Of a stretch of DNA of 31,941 nucleotides, positions 7,974 through 14,747 are shown in pieces; position 1 is the stretch's first letter, and each line of letters opens with the position of its first letter. Position numbers and translations under genes: made by a program. Source of the DNA: an uncultured Eubacteriales bacterium (GTDB lineage: Bacteria > Bacillota > Clostridia > Oscillospirales > UBA644); NCBI GenBank assembly GCA_905207625.1, contig CAJLLT010000024.1, forward strand, positions 1 to 31,941, in the 5' to 3' direction. Under the pieces are notes generated by a model. It saw nothing but the letters and a program-made list of their open reading frames with translations, searched no databases and had not been told where the DNA came from.

Positions 7974-8103
7974 AAATTCAAGTTATCAATCCGGCTTTGG
8001 CGGAGTGGTACTCTTTGATTACAGCGGTGAAATATTTGCACCGTGAAGTGCGGTGACAGTGAATGACCGCATCAAATGCGGCAACAGGAACCACACAAAC
8101 GGG
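7974..8103 (+). other. structured stretch without a gene, possible small RNA
   Basis: This stretch directly follows the orphan promoter. It contains at least two local hairpins: CACCG/CGGTG at 8039-8055 and CCGCAT/ATGCGG at 8067-8081 with a three-base loop. There is no credible protein gene; a 13-codon GTG frame at about 8002 lacks a proper ribosome site. I do not recognise an RNA family. A transcript could run into the inverted repeat at 8104-8161 and end at or before the hairpin at 8203-8237. Confidence 0.3.
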
Positions 8104-8161
8104 ATTGCATTTCTAAAAGAATTTCTAAAAATTTTTTAGAAATATTTTTAGAAATCGCAAT
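8104..8161. repeat. nested inverted repeat with four copies of TTTCTAAAA/TTTTAGAAA
   Basis: The segment is closed by ATTGC at the left and GCAAT at the right. Inside are two direct copies of ATTTCTAAAA (8109-8118, 8121-8130) followed by two copies of the reverse complement, TTTTTAGAAAT. The result is a long, almost pure A/T dyad. It has no T-tract on either side, so it is not an ordinary terminator. A protein-binding site such as a recombinase or replication protein site is possible. Confidence 0.7.
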
Positions 8162-8195
8162 GCCTTATGGCGCAAGGATTTTTTGAGGTTCGAAC

Positions 8196-8237
8196 AAAAA
8201 AGAGCCGAAAACCCTTGTAAATACTGGGCTTTCAGCT
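8196..8237 (-). terminator. intrinsic terminator of the recombinase gene
   Basis: On the minus strand, AGCTGAAAGCCC pairs with GGGTTTTCGGCT (12 pairs, two of them G-T) and is followed by CTTTTTT. It begins about 15 bases after the recombinase stop. Confidence 0.75.
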
Positions 8238-8251
8238 TCTTTTATCATCCG

Positions 8252-9817
8252 TTATCGTCTTCTAAAATTCCTTAATTTCCGACAGGTTGATGTGCCTTGA
8301 AAACCGTTTGAGAGCAATCTCACGTGGGTTCGAATCCCACACCCTCCGCCACAAGCACCCAATTTGAACTTTATCGGTTCAAACAGGGTGCTTTTTTTGT
8401 TACCTAAGTCTTTTTCAACAGGGTGCATTTCGGGTTTCTTATCTTTTCCGCAATCGGTTGTTACGGCGGTGTTATCCCTTAATGTGTACAATGCCTGCAA
8501 CTCGTCTTTTTCCAACTTCACCTTTGTCGGATATTCGAGCGAAGTGTTGTAAAAAATGTAGATATAATCGTCGAACAATACCACACGGTAAATAAAGGAA
8601 TTGAAAAACTCGTTCTTTTCCTCGTCCGATTTGTACTTTTTCTTTGAAAAATAATATAGAAAGGCGCGGACTGTTTCGTATTTTAACGGCTGAACGGTGC
8701 GTTGCTTTTCCAATGCGATTTTGTTTTCCAATTCTTCCTTTTGCGCTTCCAGCAAGAGCATTCGTTCTTTCGTGGACTTTGTTACGACACCTGTAGCGAT
8801 GGCGGATAAAAACCCGTCAATCGCACTTTCCACGCCTGCATGTTCCTTTTCGAGCAAAGTCAGGGCGGCGGACGCTTCCAAACTTTTATTGAAAGCGTCC
8901 GTTACGCTATGGGCAATATCGTCAATAATCTCCGGACGCAAAACATATTCTACCGTCTTTTCAAATACTAAATCCTCTATATATTGCTTACTTACGTTGT
9001 GCTTTCTGCACTGTTCTTTGTTTCTTTTGCGGTTAAAACACTTATAGTAGTGATATTGTTTTCCCGTCTGACTCGTACCGCCTTCGGCAGTCATCAACGT
9101 TCCGCAGTTTCCGCAAAATAATTTTCCACTTAAAACGTATTCGGAATGTTTTTGAAGGCATTTCTGCTTGTGCCGCTGATTATCTAAAATTCTGTTGCAA
9201 TCGTTCCAAGTCTTTTCGTCCACGATAGCAGGCGTTACGTTTGTCAATATCCTTTCGTTGTATTCGACGATGCCTTTGTATTTGGTGTTACGGAGAAGTT
9301 TTGCAAGCGAATTGATGGTAAAAGGTTTTCCGCTTTTATTTTTAATACCAAGCATATTCAATCGTTCGACAATGCTTTTTGCCTTTTCTACGTAGCGATA
9401 TCGCTCGAATATTTCTCTTACAACCGACGCTTCCGCTTCGTTTATCGTCCATTTTTTGTCCACGATGTCATAGCCGAATAGTCCGTATCCGCCGATGAAG
9501 TAACCTTTTTCGTAGCTTTCCCGTATTCCGCGTTTTACCTTTTGCGAAAGTTCGGCGGAATAATATTCCGCCATACTTTCCAGCACGCCCTCGATTAAAA
9601 TTCCGCTTGCGTCTTCCGTTATGTTTTCTTTTGCAGATAGAACACGTACGCCGTTTTTCTTTAACTTTGCTTTGTAATTCGCGCTGTCGTAACGGTTACG
9701 GGCAAATCTGTCTAACTGATAGACGAGAACATAATCGAATGTTTTCTTCTTACTATCCTCAATCATCTGCAAAAAGCTCGGTCGCTTGTCCGTCGTTCCC
9801 GTAACTAAACTCGTCAT
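8252..9817 (-). CDS. serine site-specific recombinase (large type), N-terminally truncated
   Basis: Large serine recombinases integrate and excise mobile DNA. Visible parts are the end of the catalytic fold (GTTDKRPSF, LDRFARNRYDS), the helix with SMAEYYSAELSQKV, the 'recombinase' domain (GYDIVDKKWTIN...AEASVVREIF), and the zinc ribbon (LFCGNCG ... YYKCFNRKRNKEQCRKH). A coiled-coil region and a C-terminal part follow. About the first 60 residues are missing, including the catalytic serine motif. In this frame a TAG stop lies two codons before the ATG at 9817, and the next 200 bases upstream do not encode the missing part. The last 40 or so residues (from GGGCGIRTHV) are an antisense reading of a tRNA-Ser fragment and are not a real domain. 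The gene is likely inactive or needs a partner copy. Confidence 0.8.
   Translation of the reverse strand: MTSLVTGTTDKRPSFLQMIEDSKKKTFDYVLVYQLDRFARNRYDSANYKAKLKKNGVRVLSAKENITEDASGILIEGVLESMAEYYSAELSQKVKRGIRESYEKGYFIGGYGLFGYDIVDKKWTINEAEASVVREIFERYRYVEKAKSIVERLNMLGIKNKSGKPFTINSLAKLLRNTKYKGIVEYNERILTNVTPAIVDEKTWNDCNRILDNQRHKQKCLQKHSEYVLSGKLFCGNCGTLMTAEGGTSQTGKQYHYYKCFNRKRNKEQCRKHNVSKQYIEDLVFEKTVEYVLRPEIIDDIAHSVTDAFNKSLEASAALTLLEKEHAGVESAIDGFLSAIATGVVTKSTKERMLLLEAQKEELENKIALEKQRTVQPLKYETVRAFLYYFSKKKYKSDEEKNEFFNSFIYRVVLFDDYIYIFYNTSLEYPTKVKLEKDELQALYTLRDNTAVTTDCGKDKKPEMHPVEKDLGNKKSTLFEPIKFKLGACGGGCGIRTHVRLLSNGFQGTSTCRKLRNFRRR
8296..8351 (+). other. tRNA-Ser(UGA) 3' fragment, presumed attachment site scar
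   Basis: The stretch begins in the anticodon loop (CTTGAAA, anticodon TGA). It continues through half of the anticodon stem, a variable arm (TGAGA/TCTCA), a perfect T arm (GTGGG/CCCAC around TTCGAAT), the acceptor ACCCTCC, a G and CCA. The 5' half is absent: no GGAGGGT acceptor strand or D arm precedes it. Elements that integrate in a tRNA gene leave exactly such a 3' copy. It lies inside the 3' end of the recombinase frame on the other strand. Confidence 0.82.
8354..8398 (+). terminator. intrinsic terminator after the tRNA-Ser fragment
   Basis: AGCACCC (8354-8360) pairs with GGGTGCT (8386-8392), with an inner TTTGAAC/GTTCAAA stem, and ends in seven T residues. It is the natural type of tRNA-gene terminator, so the DNA just right of the fragment may be the old flank of a tRNA-Ser gene. 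It also codes for part of the recombinase C-terminus on the other strand. Confidence 0.75.
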
Positions 9818-10027
9818 TTTCTATGTTTGCAGTAAGATACTCTCTTCCAACCGTAGCAATCATATCCGTTCTAATCATTTCGTTTACCTCTCATTTGTTT
9901 TACTTTCCCCAATTTAGCCTTTTCTCTTTTTATAGGGTAAAATGTTTATCTTCTTTTCGGCTATATTTTTATTTACCATATTGCCGTTTCCCAAATTTGA
10001 AGACATTTCAACATAGGGAAATAATTT

Positions 10028-11221
10028 TTATTTCCGTTTCAACCAGTCGGCAATATCTATGACTTTGATACCTTCGTATTGATATTCTTCGTGACGAGTG
10101 CGGGCGATTATCATTTTGGGGTAGGCGTCCTTTATCTGCAAAAGCGGCGTCACCTCCAGCATAAACGTTTTTTCGTCCGAGATATTGTCCGAAACCTGTA
10201 TATAAATCTTTTCGTTTCGTTTTATCGCAACGAAATCAATTTCTTTTTTGTACAGCACGCCGACATACACTTCATAACCGCGCCGTAACAATTCGATTGC
10301 AACGATATTTTCAAACACTCTGCCGTAATCGAGATTTTTCGTACCAAGTTTTGCATAGCGGAACGAGTGGTCACAGAGGTAATACTTGTCGTTTGACGCG
10401 AGATATTTTTTGCCGTGAATGTCGTATCGCCGTATTTTGTAAAAAGCGAAAGCGTTGCAAAGATACTGAATGTATGCGCCTATCGTTTTATGATTTATTT
10501 TGTCGTTGTTTGCGGTGAGAGTGTCGGCAACGTTGCGTGCGGAAGTAAGGTTAGATATGTTATCCGTCAGAAAGTCAACGAGCCTGTCCATAAGCCCGAC
10601 GTTTTTTATCTTGTATTTCTGCCGTATGTCGCGTACTATAAGCGTATCGAAAACGTCCTTGATATAGTCGTATTTCGCCTCTAAATCGCGGTATAGGTAA
10701 GAACCGGACATTCCGCCTTCTTTGACGTAATTATCAAAAGCATCGTAGGCGTTTTCGTATCCGAAATAATCGAGATATTCCTTGAAGGAAAAGGGGTAAA
10801 CCTTGATTTCAAACGTTCTGCCCGTAAAAAGCGTGGCTAAGTCCGACGAAAGCAGGAAAGCATTGGAACCCGTAAGGTAAATATCGTACTTTTCCCGTGC
10901 GTGCAGACTGTTTATCGTCAATTCAAAATTCTGGCACAACTGAACTTCGTCTATCAGAACAAAATTGCTTGCGCCCGAAACGTAACGGCTTTCGATATAA
11001 TCGTTCAGCGCGTGATAGTCTTTGAGATTTTCAAATTCCGCAAGGTTGAAATTGATATGCACGACATTGGCATTCGGAACGTCGCTTGCAACATATCGCT
11101 TGAACGCTTCCAGCAGTTTTGATTTTCCGCTACGCCTTACGCCGGTTATAACCTTTATATCGGGCGTACCGATTACGTTTGTGAGTTTGTCGAGATAAAA
11201 ATCTCTTTCAATCAGTTTCAT
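10028..11221 (-). CDS. AAA ATPase with DUF4143-type C-terminal domain
   Basis: This 397-residue protein has a Walker A (GVRRSGKSKLL, near residue 26) and a Walker B (FVLIDEVQ). A 'YLTGSNAFLLSSDLATLFTGR' type sensor region and the YPFSFKEYL motif follow, all typical of this bacterial ATPase family. The C-terminal DUF4143 half contains GRVFENIVAIELLRRGYEV and then KEIDFVAIKRNEKIYIQV, which resembles a PD-(D/E)xK nuclease-like fold. The family's role is unknown, though members are frequent in accessory DNA. The ATG at 11221 is chosen because a GAGGT site lies 8 bases upstream and a promoter at 11255-11283 would cut off the longer frame that opens at 11362. It sits between the recombinase and a decayed gene end. 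Confidence 0.88.
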   Translation of the reverse strand: MKLIERDFYLDKLTNVIGTPDIKVITGVRRSGKSKLLEAFKRYVASDVPNANVVHINFNLAEFENLKDYHALNDYIESRYVSGASNFVLIDEVQLCQNFELTINSLHAREKYDIYLTGSNAFLLSSDLATLFTGRTFEIKVYPFSFKEYLDYFGYENAYDAFDNYVKEGGMSGSYLYRDLEAKYDYIKDVFDTLIVRDIRQKYKIKNVGLMDRLVDFLTDNISNLTSARNVADTLTANNDKINHKTIGAYIQYLCNAFAFYKIRRYDIHGKKYLASNDKYYLCDHSFRYAKLGTKNLDYGRVFENIVAIELLRRGYEVYVGVLYKKEIDFVAIKRNEKIYIQVSDNISDEKTFMLEVTPLLQIKDAYPKMIIARTRHEEYQYEGIKVIDIADWLKRK

Positions 11222-11254
11222 TACGTCACCTCGCAGAATATATAACTTGGTTGT

Positions 11255-11283
11255 ATTATAACACATCTTATTCCCAAAATCAA
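11255..11283 (-). promoter_or_regulatory. sigma-A-type promoter of the ATPase gene
   Basis: On the minus strand: TTGATT, 17 bases, TATAAT, about 34 bases before the chosen ATG at 11221. This promoter supports the shorter start. Confidence 0.65.
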
Positions 11284-11400
11284 GCGTTTTTCGGTTTTGG
11301 GAAATAAAAATTTCTGAAAAATTTTTTGCTTGCGAATGAGTAAGTTTTAAGTCAAAGCTCAATCTTTACTACATATTTAGTTTCCTTCCCGTAGCCGTAA

Positions 11401-11676
11401 AGTTCAATATCGGATACTTCATTCCCGCCAGAAGAGAGTAGTACGACGCCGGGAAATCGGGGTTCGTACTATTTTTTTGTTATTCCGGTATCAGAAAACG
11501 GAACTGACGGAAAAAAACAGCCTGAGTATAATATGAGCGATGAAAATGTGGAGGTGCAATATGACTATTTCTTTAACAATCCCGCAACGGGTTATCTTTT
11601 GAATATAAAGTACGCTGTAAATGAAGGTCAAATCACGTTTGAAATAAAAGACGGGTCCGTAATCCGACATCATTGA
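11401..11676 (+). pseudogene. decayed 3' end of an unknown gene
   Basis: An open frame begins right after a TAA and ends at TGA 11674. It reads as protein (SYYFFVIPVSENG, later YDYFFNNPATGYLLNIKYA and TFEIKDGSVIRHH) but has no start with a ribosome site near its beginning. A clear terminator follows at 11725. It is best explained as the tail of a gene whose front was removed when the accessory DNA to the left arrived. The antisense strand at 11363-11470 also reads plausibly (SDIELYGYGKETKYVVKIEL then stop), so the direction is not certain. An ATG at 11533 would give only 47 residues. Confidence 0.35.
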
Positions 11677-11724
11677 TCCGGAACTGTGCATTGACACAAA
11701 GCGGTGTCCGGTCAGTGCGAACAT

Positions 11725-11756
11725 AAAAGCAGTCTGAGGACTGCTTTTTCCGTTTT
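11725..11756 (+). terminator. intrinsic terminator
   Basis: AAAAGCAGTC, a TGAG loop and GACTGCTTTTT form a perfect stem with a T-rich tail (TTTTTCCGTTTT). It lies about 50 bases after the decayed frame and marks the right end of the accessory stretch. The A-rich left arm means it could also work on the other strand. Confidence 0.7.
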
Positions 11757-11888
11757 CAAAGATGTTTTTCCTTCCGGATGCGCAGATATTAGTTGTTTTT
11801 TTGTCTGTTTTGCGGCTTTGAAAATGTCTTTACGGAAGTATTATTTTCCGATTCTGAGAAACAATATAAGAAAAAGGAGGATGATACA

Positions 11889-12323
11889 ATGATTGAACAG
11901 GATACGGTAAAATTGCTCAGAGAGTGCGATGCCGGTGTGAAAATGGGCATTTCCGCCATAGACGATGTACAGGACAAGGTGAAAAACGATGGATTTTCAG
12001 CACTTTTGCGTGACAGCCGGGCGGAACATATAAAGATAAACGACGAAATAAAGACTCTTCTTGACAGATATCACGATGACGGCAAGGAACCGAGCGGTAT
12101 GGCAAAAACAATGTCCAAACTCCGCACGGACATGAAAATGGCTTTTGATAATTCCGATCAGGCCATAGCGGATCTTATGACTGACGGGTGCAATATGGGT
12201 GTAAAAAGTCTTCACCGTTACCTTAATCAGTACAAGGCGGCTGATGAACAGTCCAAAGATATCACCAAGCGGCTGGTAAATATTGAGGAACGGCTTGCAG
12301 TGGACATGCGGAACTATCTGTAA
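11889..12323 (+). CDS. DUF2383/PA2169-like four-helix protein
   Basis: The 144-residue protein is all-helical and highly charged. It has a duplicated layout: one helical pair around DAGVKMGISAIDDV and RDSRAEHIKINDEIKTLL, a second around FDNSDQAIADLMTDGCNMGVKSLHRYLNQY. The His and Glu pattern resembles the ferritin-like DUF2383 (PA2169) proteins, whose function is not settled. I see no signal peptide. The start is fixed by a strong AAAAAGGAGG site 8 bases upstream. The gene is monocistronic: terminators stand before (11725) and after (12334). A possible promoter is TTGAAA at 11818 with TTATTT at 11841, which is weak. Confidence 0.65.
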   Translation: MIEQDTVKLLRECDAGVKMGISAIDDVQDKVKNDGFSALLRDSRAEHIKINDEIKTLLDRYHDDGKEPSGMAKTMSKLRTDMKMAFDNSDQAIADLMTDGCNMGVKSLHRYLNQYKAADEQSKDITKRLVNIEERLAVDMRNYL

Positions 12324-12333
12324 GAACAGCAAA

Positions 12334-12362
12334 GAGGGGATTTCAGCCCCTCTTTTGTTTTT
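12334..12362 (+). terminator. intrinsic terminator of the DUF2383-like gene
   Basis: GAGGGG pairs with CCCCTC around ATTTCAG and is followed by TTTTGTTTTTT. It begins 10 bases after the stop codon. Confidence 0.85.
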
Positions 12363-12482
12363 CCCCGGGTCTCGGAAATCTTGACTTTGAGGTTGGGATA
12401 TGGTAAAATACATGAGAAAAAGACAAAGTACCCTTTCAGACAGGTATCCCTTTATCTCGAGGTCCGCATTATGGAGGCTGAT

Positions 12483-13103
12483 ATGGCTGTTACGGTAAAA
12501 AACAATTCAAAGACCGAGTTTACGGAAAAAAAGTCCGTTTTTATAGGGCAGGCTTTCTTTGTTACCTCCGAGCAGGAGGCGAAGGACACCATTGCCGGCG
12601 TAAGGAATGAACATCCGCAGGCGACTCATGTTTGTTATGCCTACAGTCTGCGCAGTCCTTCTATGCAACGTTTTTCTGATGACGGGGAGCCTTCCGGGAC
12701 TGCCGGGATGCCGATACTTCATGTTCTCACCGCGCAGGGACTGGTGGATACCCTTATTACCGTCACCAGGTATTTCGGAGGTATTCTTCTTGGGGCGGGA
12801 GGTCTTGTCCGGGCATATTCTTCTTCTGCGGCGGACGCGGTCGAAGCCGCAGGAAAAGCGGAGATCGTGTCTTACATACTTTTTACCCTGGAATACGGAT
12901 ATGAACTGCATAATCCGGTGGAGCGGGCTCTGGCTCAAGCCGGGGCAAACGTTACCTCAAGGGATTTCGGAGCATCGGTGAAGATCTGCGCAAGCCTACC
13001 CGAAAATAGCTATGAGGATCTTGTTTCACGGTTGAAAAGCGAATACCACAAGTATATAAGCATTATTCAGACGGGCTCGTTGCTTTTGCCGGACCGGGGG
13101 TAG
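12483..13103 (+). CDS. yigZ: YigZ/IMPACT-family protein
   Basis: This 206-residue UPF0029/IMPACT protein carries the family signature DDGEPSGTAGMPIL followed by TRYFGGILLGAGGLVRAY. It has the second, smaller ferredoxin-like domain usual for bacterial YigZ (about residues 135-200). The eukaryotic relative IMPACT affects translation control; the bacterial role is not established. Two ATGs are possible. The one at 12483 is preferred because GGAGG lies 5 bases before it, while the ATG at 12471 would place that site inside the coding region. It is a single gene, with the preceding terminator and the purine promoter setting its limits. Confidence 0.92.
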   Translation: MAVTVKNNSKTEFTEKKSVFIGQAFFVTSEQEAKDTIAGVRNEHPQATHVCYAYSLRSPSMQRFSDDGEPSGTAGMPILHVLTAQGLVDTLITVTRYFGGILLGAGGLVRAYSSSAADAVEAAGKAEIVSYILFTLEYGYELHNPVERALAQAGANVTSRDFGASVKICASLPENSYEDLVSRLKSEYHKYISIIQTGSLLLPDRG

Positions 13104-13187
13104 AACAGAGGCCGGAAACGGGTAGCCCGCAGTGTATTTGCAAAAAAGAAACATTTTGAACAATATGCGAAATAAGCTTTTCGGTAC

Positions 13188-13216
13188 TTGAAAAAAACAA
13201 AAAAGTATAGTAAAAT
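13188..13216 (+). promoter_or_regulatory. sigma-A-type promoter of the purine cluster
   Basis: TTGAAA, a 17-base A-rich spacer and TAAAAT. Transcription should begin near 13223, about 280 bases before purE, leaving a long leader. Confidence 0.72.
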
Positions 13217-13254
13217 TAACACATCATTCTCTTGATTGCACGGAGGAAAACGGA

Positions 13255-13431
13255 ATGCCGAAGCGATACGGAAACGGAAATCTTTTCGCTCCGGGGTCAA
13301 GTGCCGGTTTCCGCAGAGGGAAGTCGGTTTCCGTGAGCACCGTTGCCGGAGAGAGAACGGGTTTCGTCCGCAGGCGGGGTCGTGCCGCCGCAGACGGGAT
13401 ATCTGCAAACAAAAATACAATATTAACGTGA
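13255..13431 (+). CDS. 58-codon leader ORF before purE
   Basis: An ATG with a good CGGAGG ribosome site 8 bases upstream opens a 58-residue frame in the purine leader. The product would be basic, glycine- and arginine-rich (MPKRYGNGNLF at the start, VRRRGRAAADG later) with no recognisable domain. Codon use is not unlike the neighbouring genes. It ends seven bases before the leader terminator, so ribosomes on this frame could influence terminator folding. Whether a stable protein is made cannot be judged from the sequence. I find no match to the purine, ZTP or PRPP riboswitch consensus that I know. Confidence 0.45.
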   Translation: MPKRYGNGNLFAPGSSAGFRRGKSVSVSTVAGERTGFVRRRGRAAADGISANKNTILT

Positions 13432-13437
13432 ACGTAA

Positions 13438-13474
13438 GGATGCTGCACCCAAAGTGCAGCGTCCCGTTTTTTTT
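13438..13474 (+). terminator. strong intrinsic terminator in the purine leader (attenuator candidate)
   Basis: GGATGCTGCAC pairs with GTGCAGCGTCC around CCAAA and is followed by CG and eight T residues. It ends 28 bases before purE, and no further promoter is visible in that gap. Expression of purE and the genes after it would require read-through or a regulated alternative fold. Confidence 0.85.
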
Positions 13475-13502
13475 GCCGTGAAACGGCAGAGAGGAGCGTA
13501 AG

Positions 13503-14009
13503 ATGAAAAAGGTTGCGGTAATCCTCGGCAGTGACAGTGATCTGCCCGCGGTCCTTCCGGCTTTCAAAGTCCTGAAAAGCTTCGGTATCGGATACGAGGG
13601 ACATATCATGTCCGCTCACCGTACTCCCGGGGCAGCGGCGGAATTTGCTGTGAATGCCCGGAAAAACGGTTTCGGATGCATTATATGTGCGGCGGGAAAA
13701 GCTGCCCATCTGGCCGGAGTCATAGCGGCTCATACCGCTTTGCCTGTAATAGGTATTCCTATAAAGAGTTCGACTCTTGACGGGCTTGACAGCCTTCTTT
13801 CCACCGTACAGATGCCCAAAGGGGTGCCTGTTGCCACCGTGGCTGTGGACGGAGCGGAAAATGCAGCATTACTTGCGGTTCAGATGCTTGCGGTTTCCGA
13901 CGACGGTCTTTACGGGAAGCTTGAAGAGTATAAATCCCGGATGGCTGCGGATATTGCCGAAAAAGACGCCGCTGTCGGGGACAGAATCAATCAGATGCTT
14001 AATAAATGA
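13503..14009 (+). CDS. purE: N5-carboxyaminoimidazole ribonucleotide mutase PurE
   Basis: PurE rearranges N5-CAIR to CAIR in purine synthesis. The 168-residue protein has GSDSDLP (residues 9-15), SAHRTP (the class I type, near 38-43), AGKAAHLAG, and the KSSTLDGLDSLLSTVQMP region. SAHRTP rather than SAHKGP points to the class I mutase, which needs PurK to make its substrate. No purK lies in this cluster. The AGKAAH loop has Lys where many relatives have Gly. AGGAG lies 6 bases before the start. It is the first structural gene of the cluster, directly behind the leader terminator. Confidence 0.96.
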   Translation: MKKVAVILGSDSDLPAVLPAFKVLKSFGIGYEGHIMSAHRTPGAAAEFAVNARKNGFGCIICAAGKAAHLAGVIAAHTALPVIGIPIKSSTLDGLDSLLSTVQMPKGVPVATVAVDGAENAALLAVQMLAVSDDGLYGKLEEYKSRMAADIAEKDAAVGDRINQMLNK

Positions 14010-14036
14010 TCTTACAAGAGAAAGGGAGATCCGGTT

Positions 14037-14738
14037 ATGAAAAAGGAACAGCTTTATGAAGGAAAGGCGAAGAAGGTATTCGCCACTGACGTTTATGAGG
14101 AACTTATTGTCGACTACAAAGACGACGCCACCGCATTCAACGGACTGAAAAAGGGAACGATCGCCGATAAGGGGATCATCAACAACACCGTCACGAACAA
14201 GATGATGCAGCTTCTTGAGAAAAACGGCATTCCCACCCACTTCATCCGCCAGCTTTCCGACAGGGAGACTCTCGTAAAGAGAGTATCCATCGTTCCGCTT
14301 GAGGTCATAGTGAGAAATATTGCCGCCGGTTCGCTGTCCAAGAGACTCGGATTGCCGGAAGGAACCAAGCTTGACACGACAGTCCTTGAGTACTGCTATA
14401 AGGACGATGCCCTGGGAGATCCTATGGTCAACGAATACCACATAGCAGCCCTCAAACTGGCGACAAAGCAGGAACTTGCCCTGATCGCGGATTATTCCCT
14501 CAGGATAAATCAGATTCTTTCCGATTACTTCAGGGATATAAATATCGAACTGGTCGATTTCAAACTTGAATTCGGCAGACTTCCTGACGGTACGATAATC
14601 CTTGCTGATGAAATAAGTCCGGATACCTGCCGTTTCTGGGATTCCGTAACGAAAGAAAAACTTGACAAGGACAGATTCAGAAGAGACCTCGGAAATGTCG
14701 AAGGTGCGTACAAAGAGATACTCAAACGTATCATGTGA
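14037..14738 (+). CDS. purC: SAICAR synthetase PurC
   Basis: PurC joins CAIR with aspartate using ATP. The 233-residue protein has the usual opening (LYEGKAKKVF, DDATAFNGLKK), the VPLEVIVRNIAAGS motif, and the DFKLEFGR and LADEISPDTCRFWD segments. Length is typical. It begins 27 bases after purE, with a GGGAGA site upstream, and is followed at 9 bases by purF, so the genes form one operon. Confidence 0.97.
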   Translation: MKKEQLYEGKAKKVFATDVYEELIVDYKDDATAFNGLKKGTIADKGIINNTVTNKMMQLLEKNGIPTHFIRQLSDRETLVKRVSIVPLEVIVRNIAAGSLSKRLGLPEGTKLDTTVLEYCYKDDALGDPMVNEYHIAALKLATKQELALIADYSLRINQILSDYFRDINIELVDFKLEFGRLPDGTIILADEISPDTCRFWDSVTKEKLDKDRFRRDLGNVEGAYKEILKRIM

Positions 14739-14747
14739 GGCGGGCGG

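Noticed and set aside
8252..8351. Recombinase C-terminal residues GCGIRTHV and following as a protein domain
   Set aside because: This is the well-known antisense translation of a tRNA 3' end and not a conserved domain.
8296..8351. Complete tRNA-Ser gene
   Set aside because: The acceptor 5' strand and D arm are missing; only the 3' half can be paired.
11222..11362. Longer ATPase start at 11362
   Set aside because: It has no ribosome site, and the promoter at 11255-11283 lies inside it; the conserved family start is MKLIERDFY at 11221.
13217..13480. ZTP, guanine or PRPP riboswitch in the purine leader
   Set aside because: None of the conserved core segments I know for these classes is present; a few GC-rich similarities were too loose.
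13503..14009. PurE active-site loop AGKAAH as a loss of function
   Set aside because: The loop varies among Bacillota PurE proteins, and the SAHRTP histidine and the Ser/Asp of GSDSD are intact.
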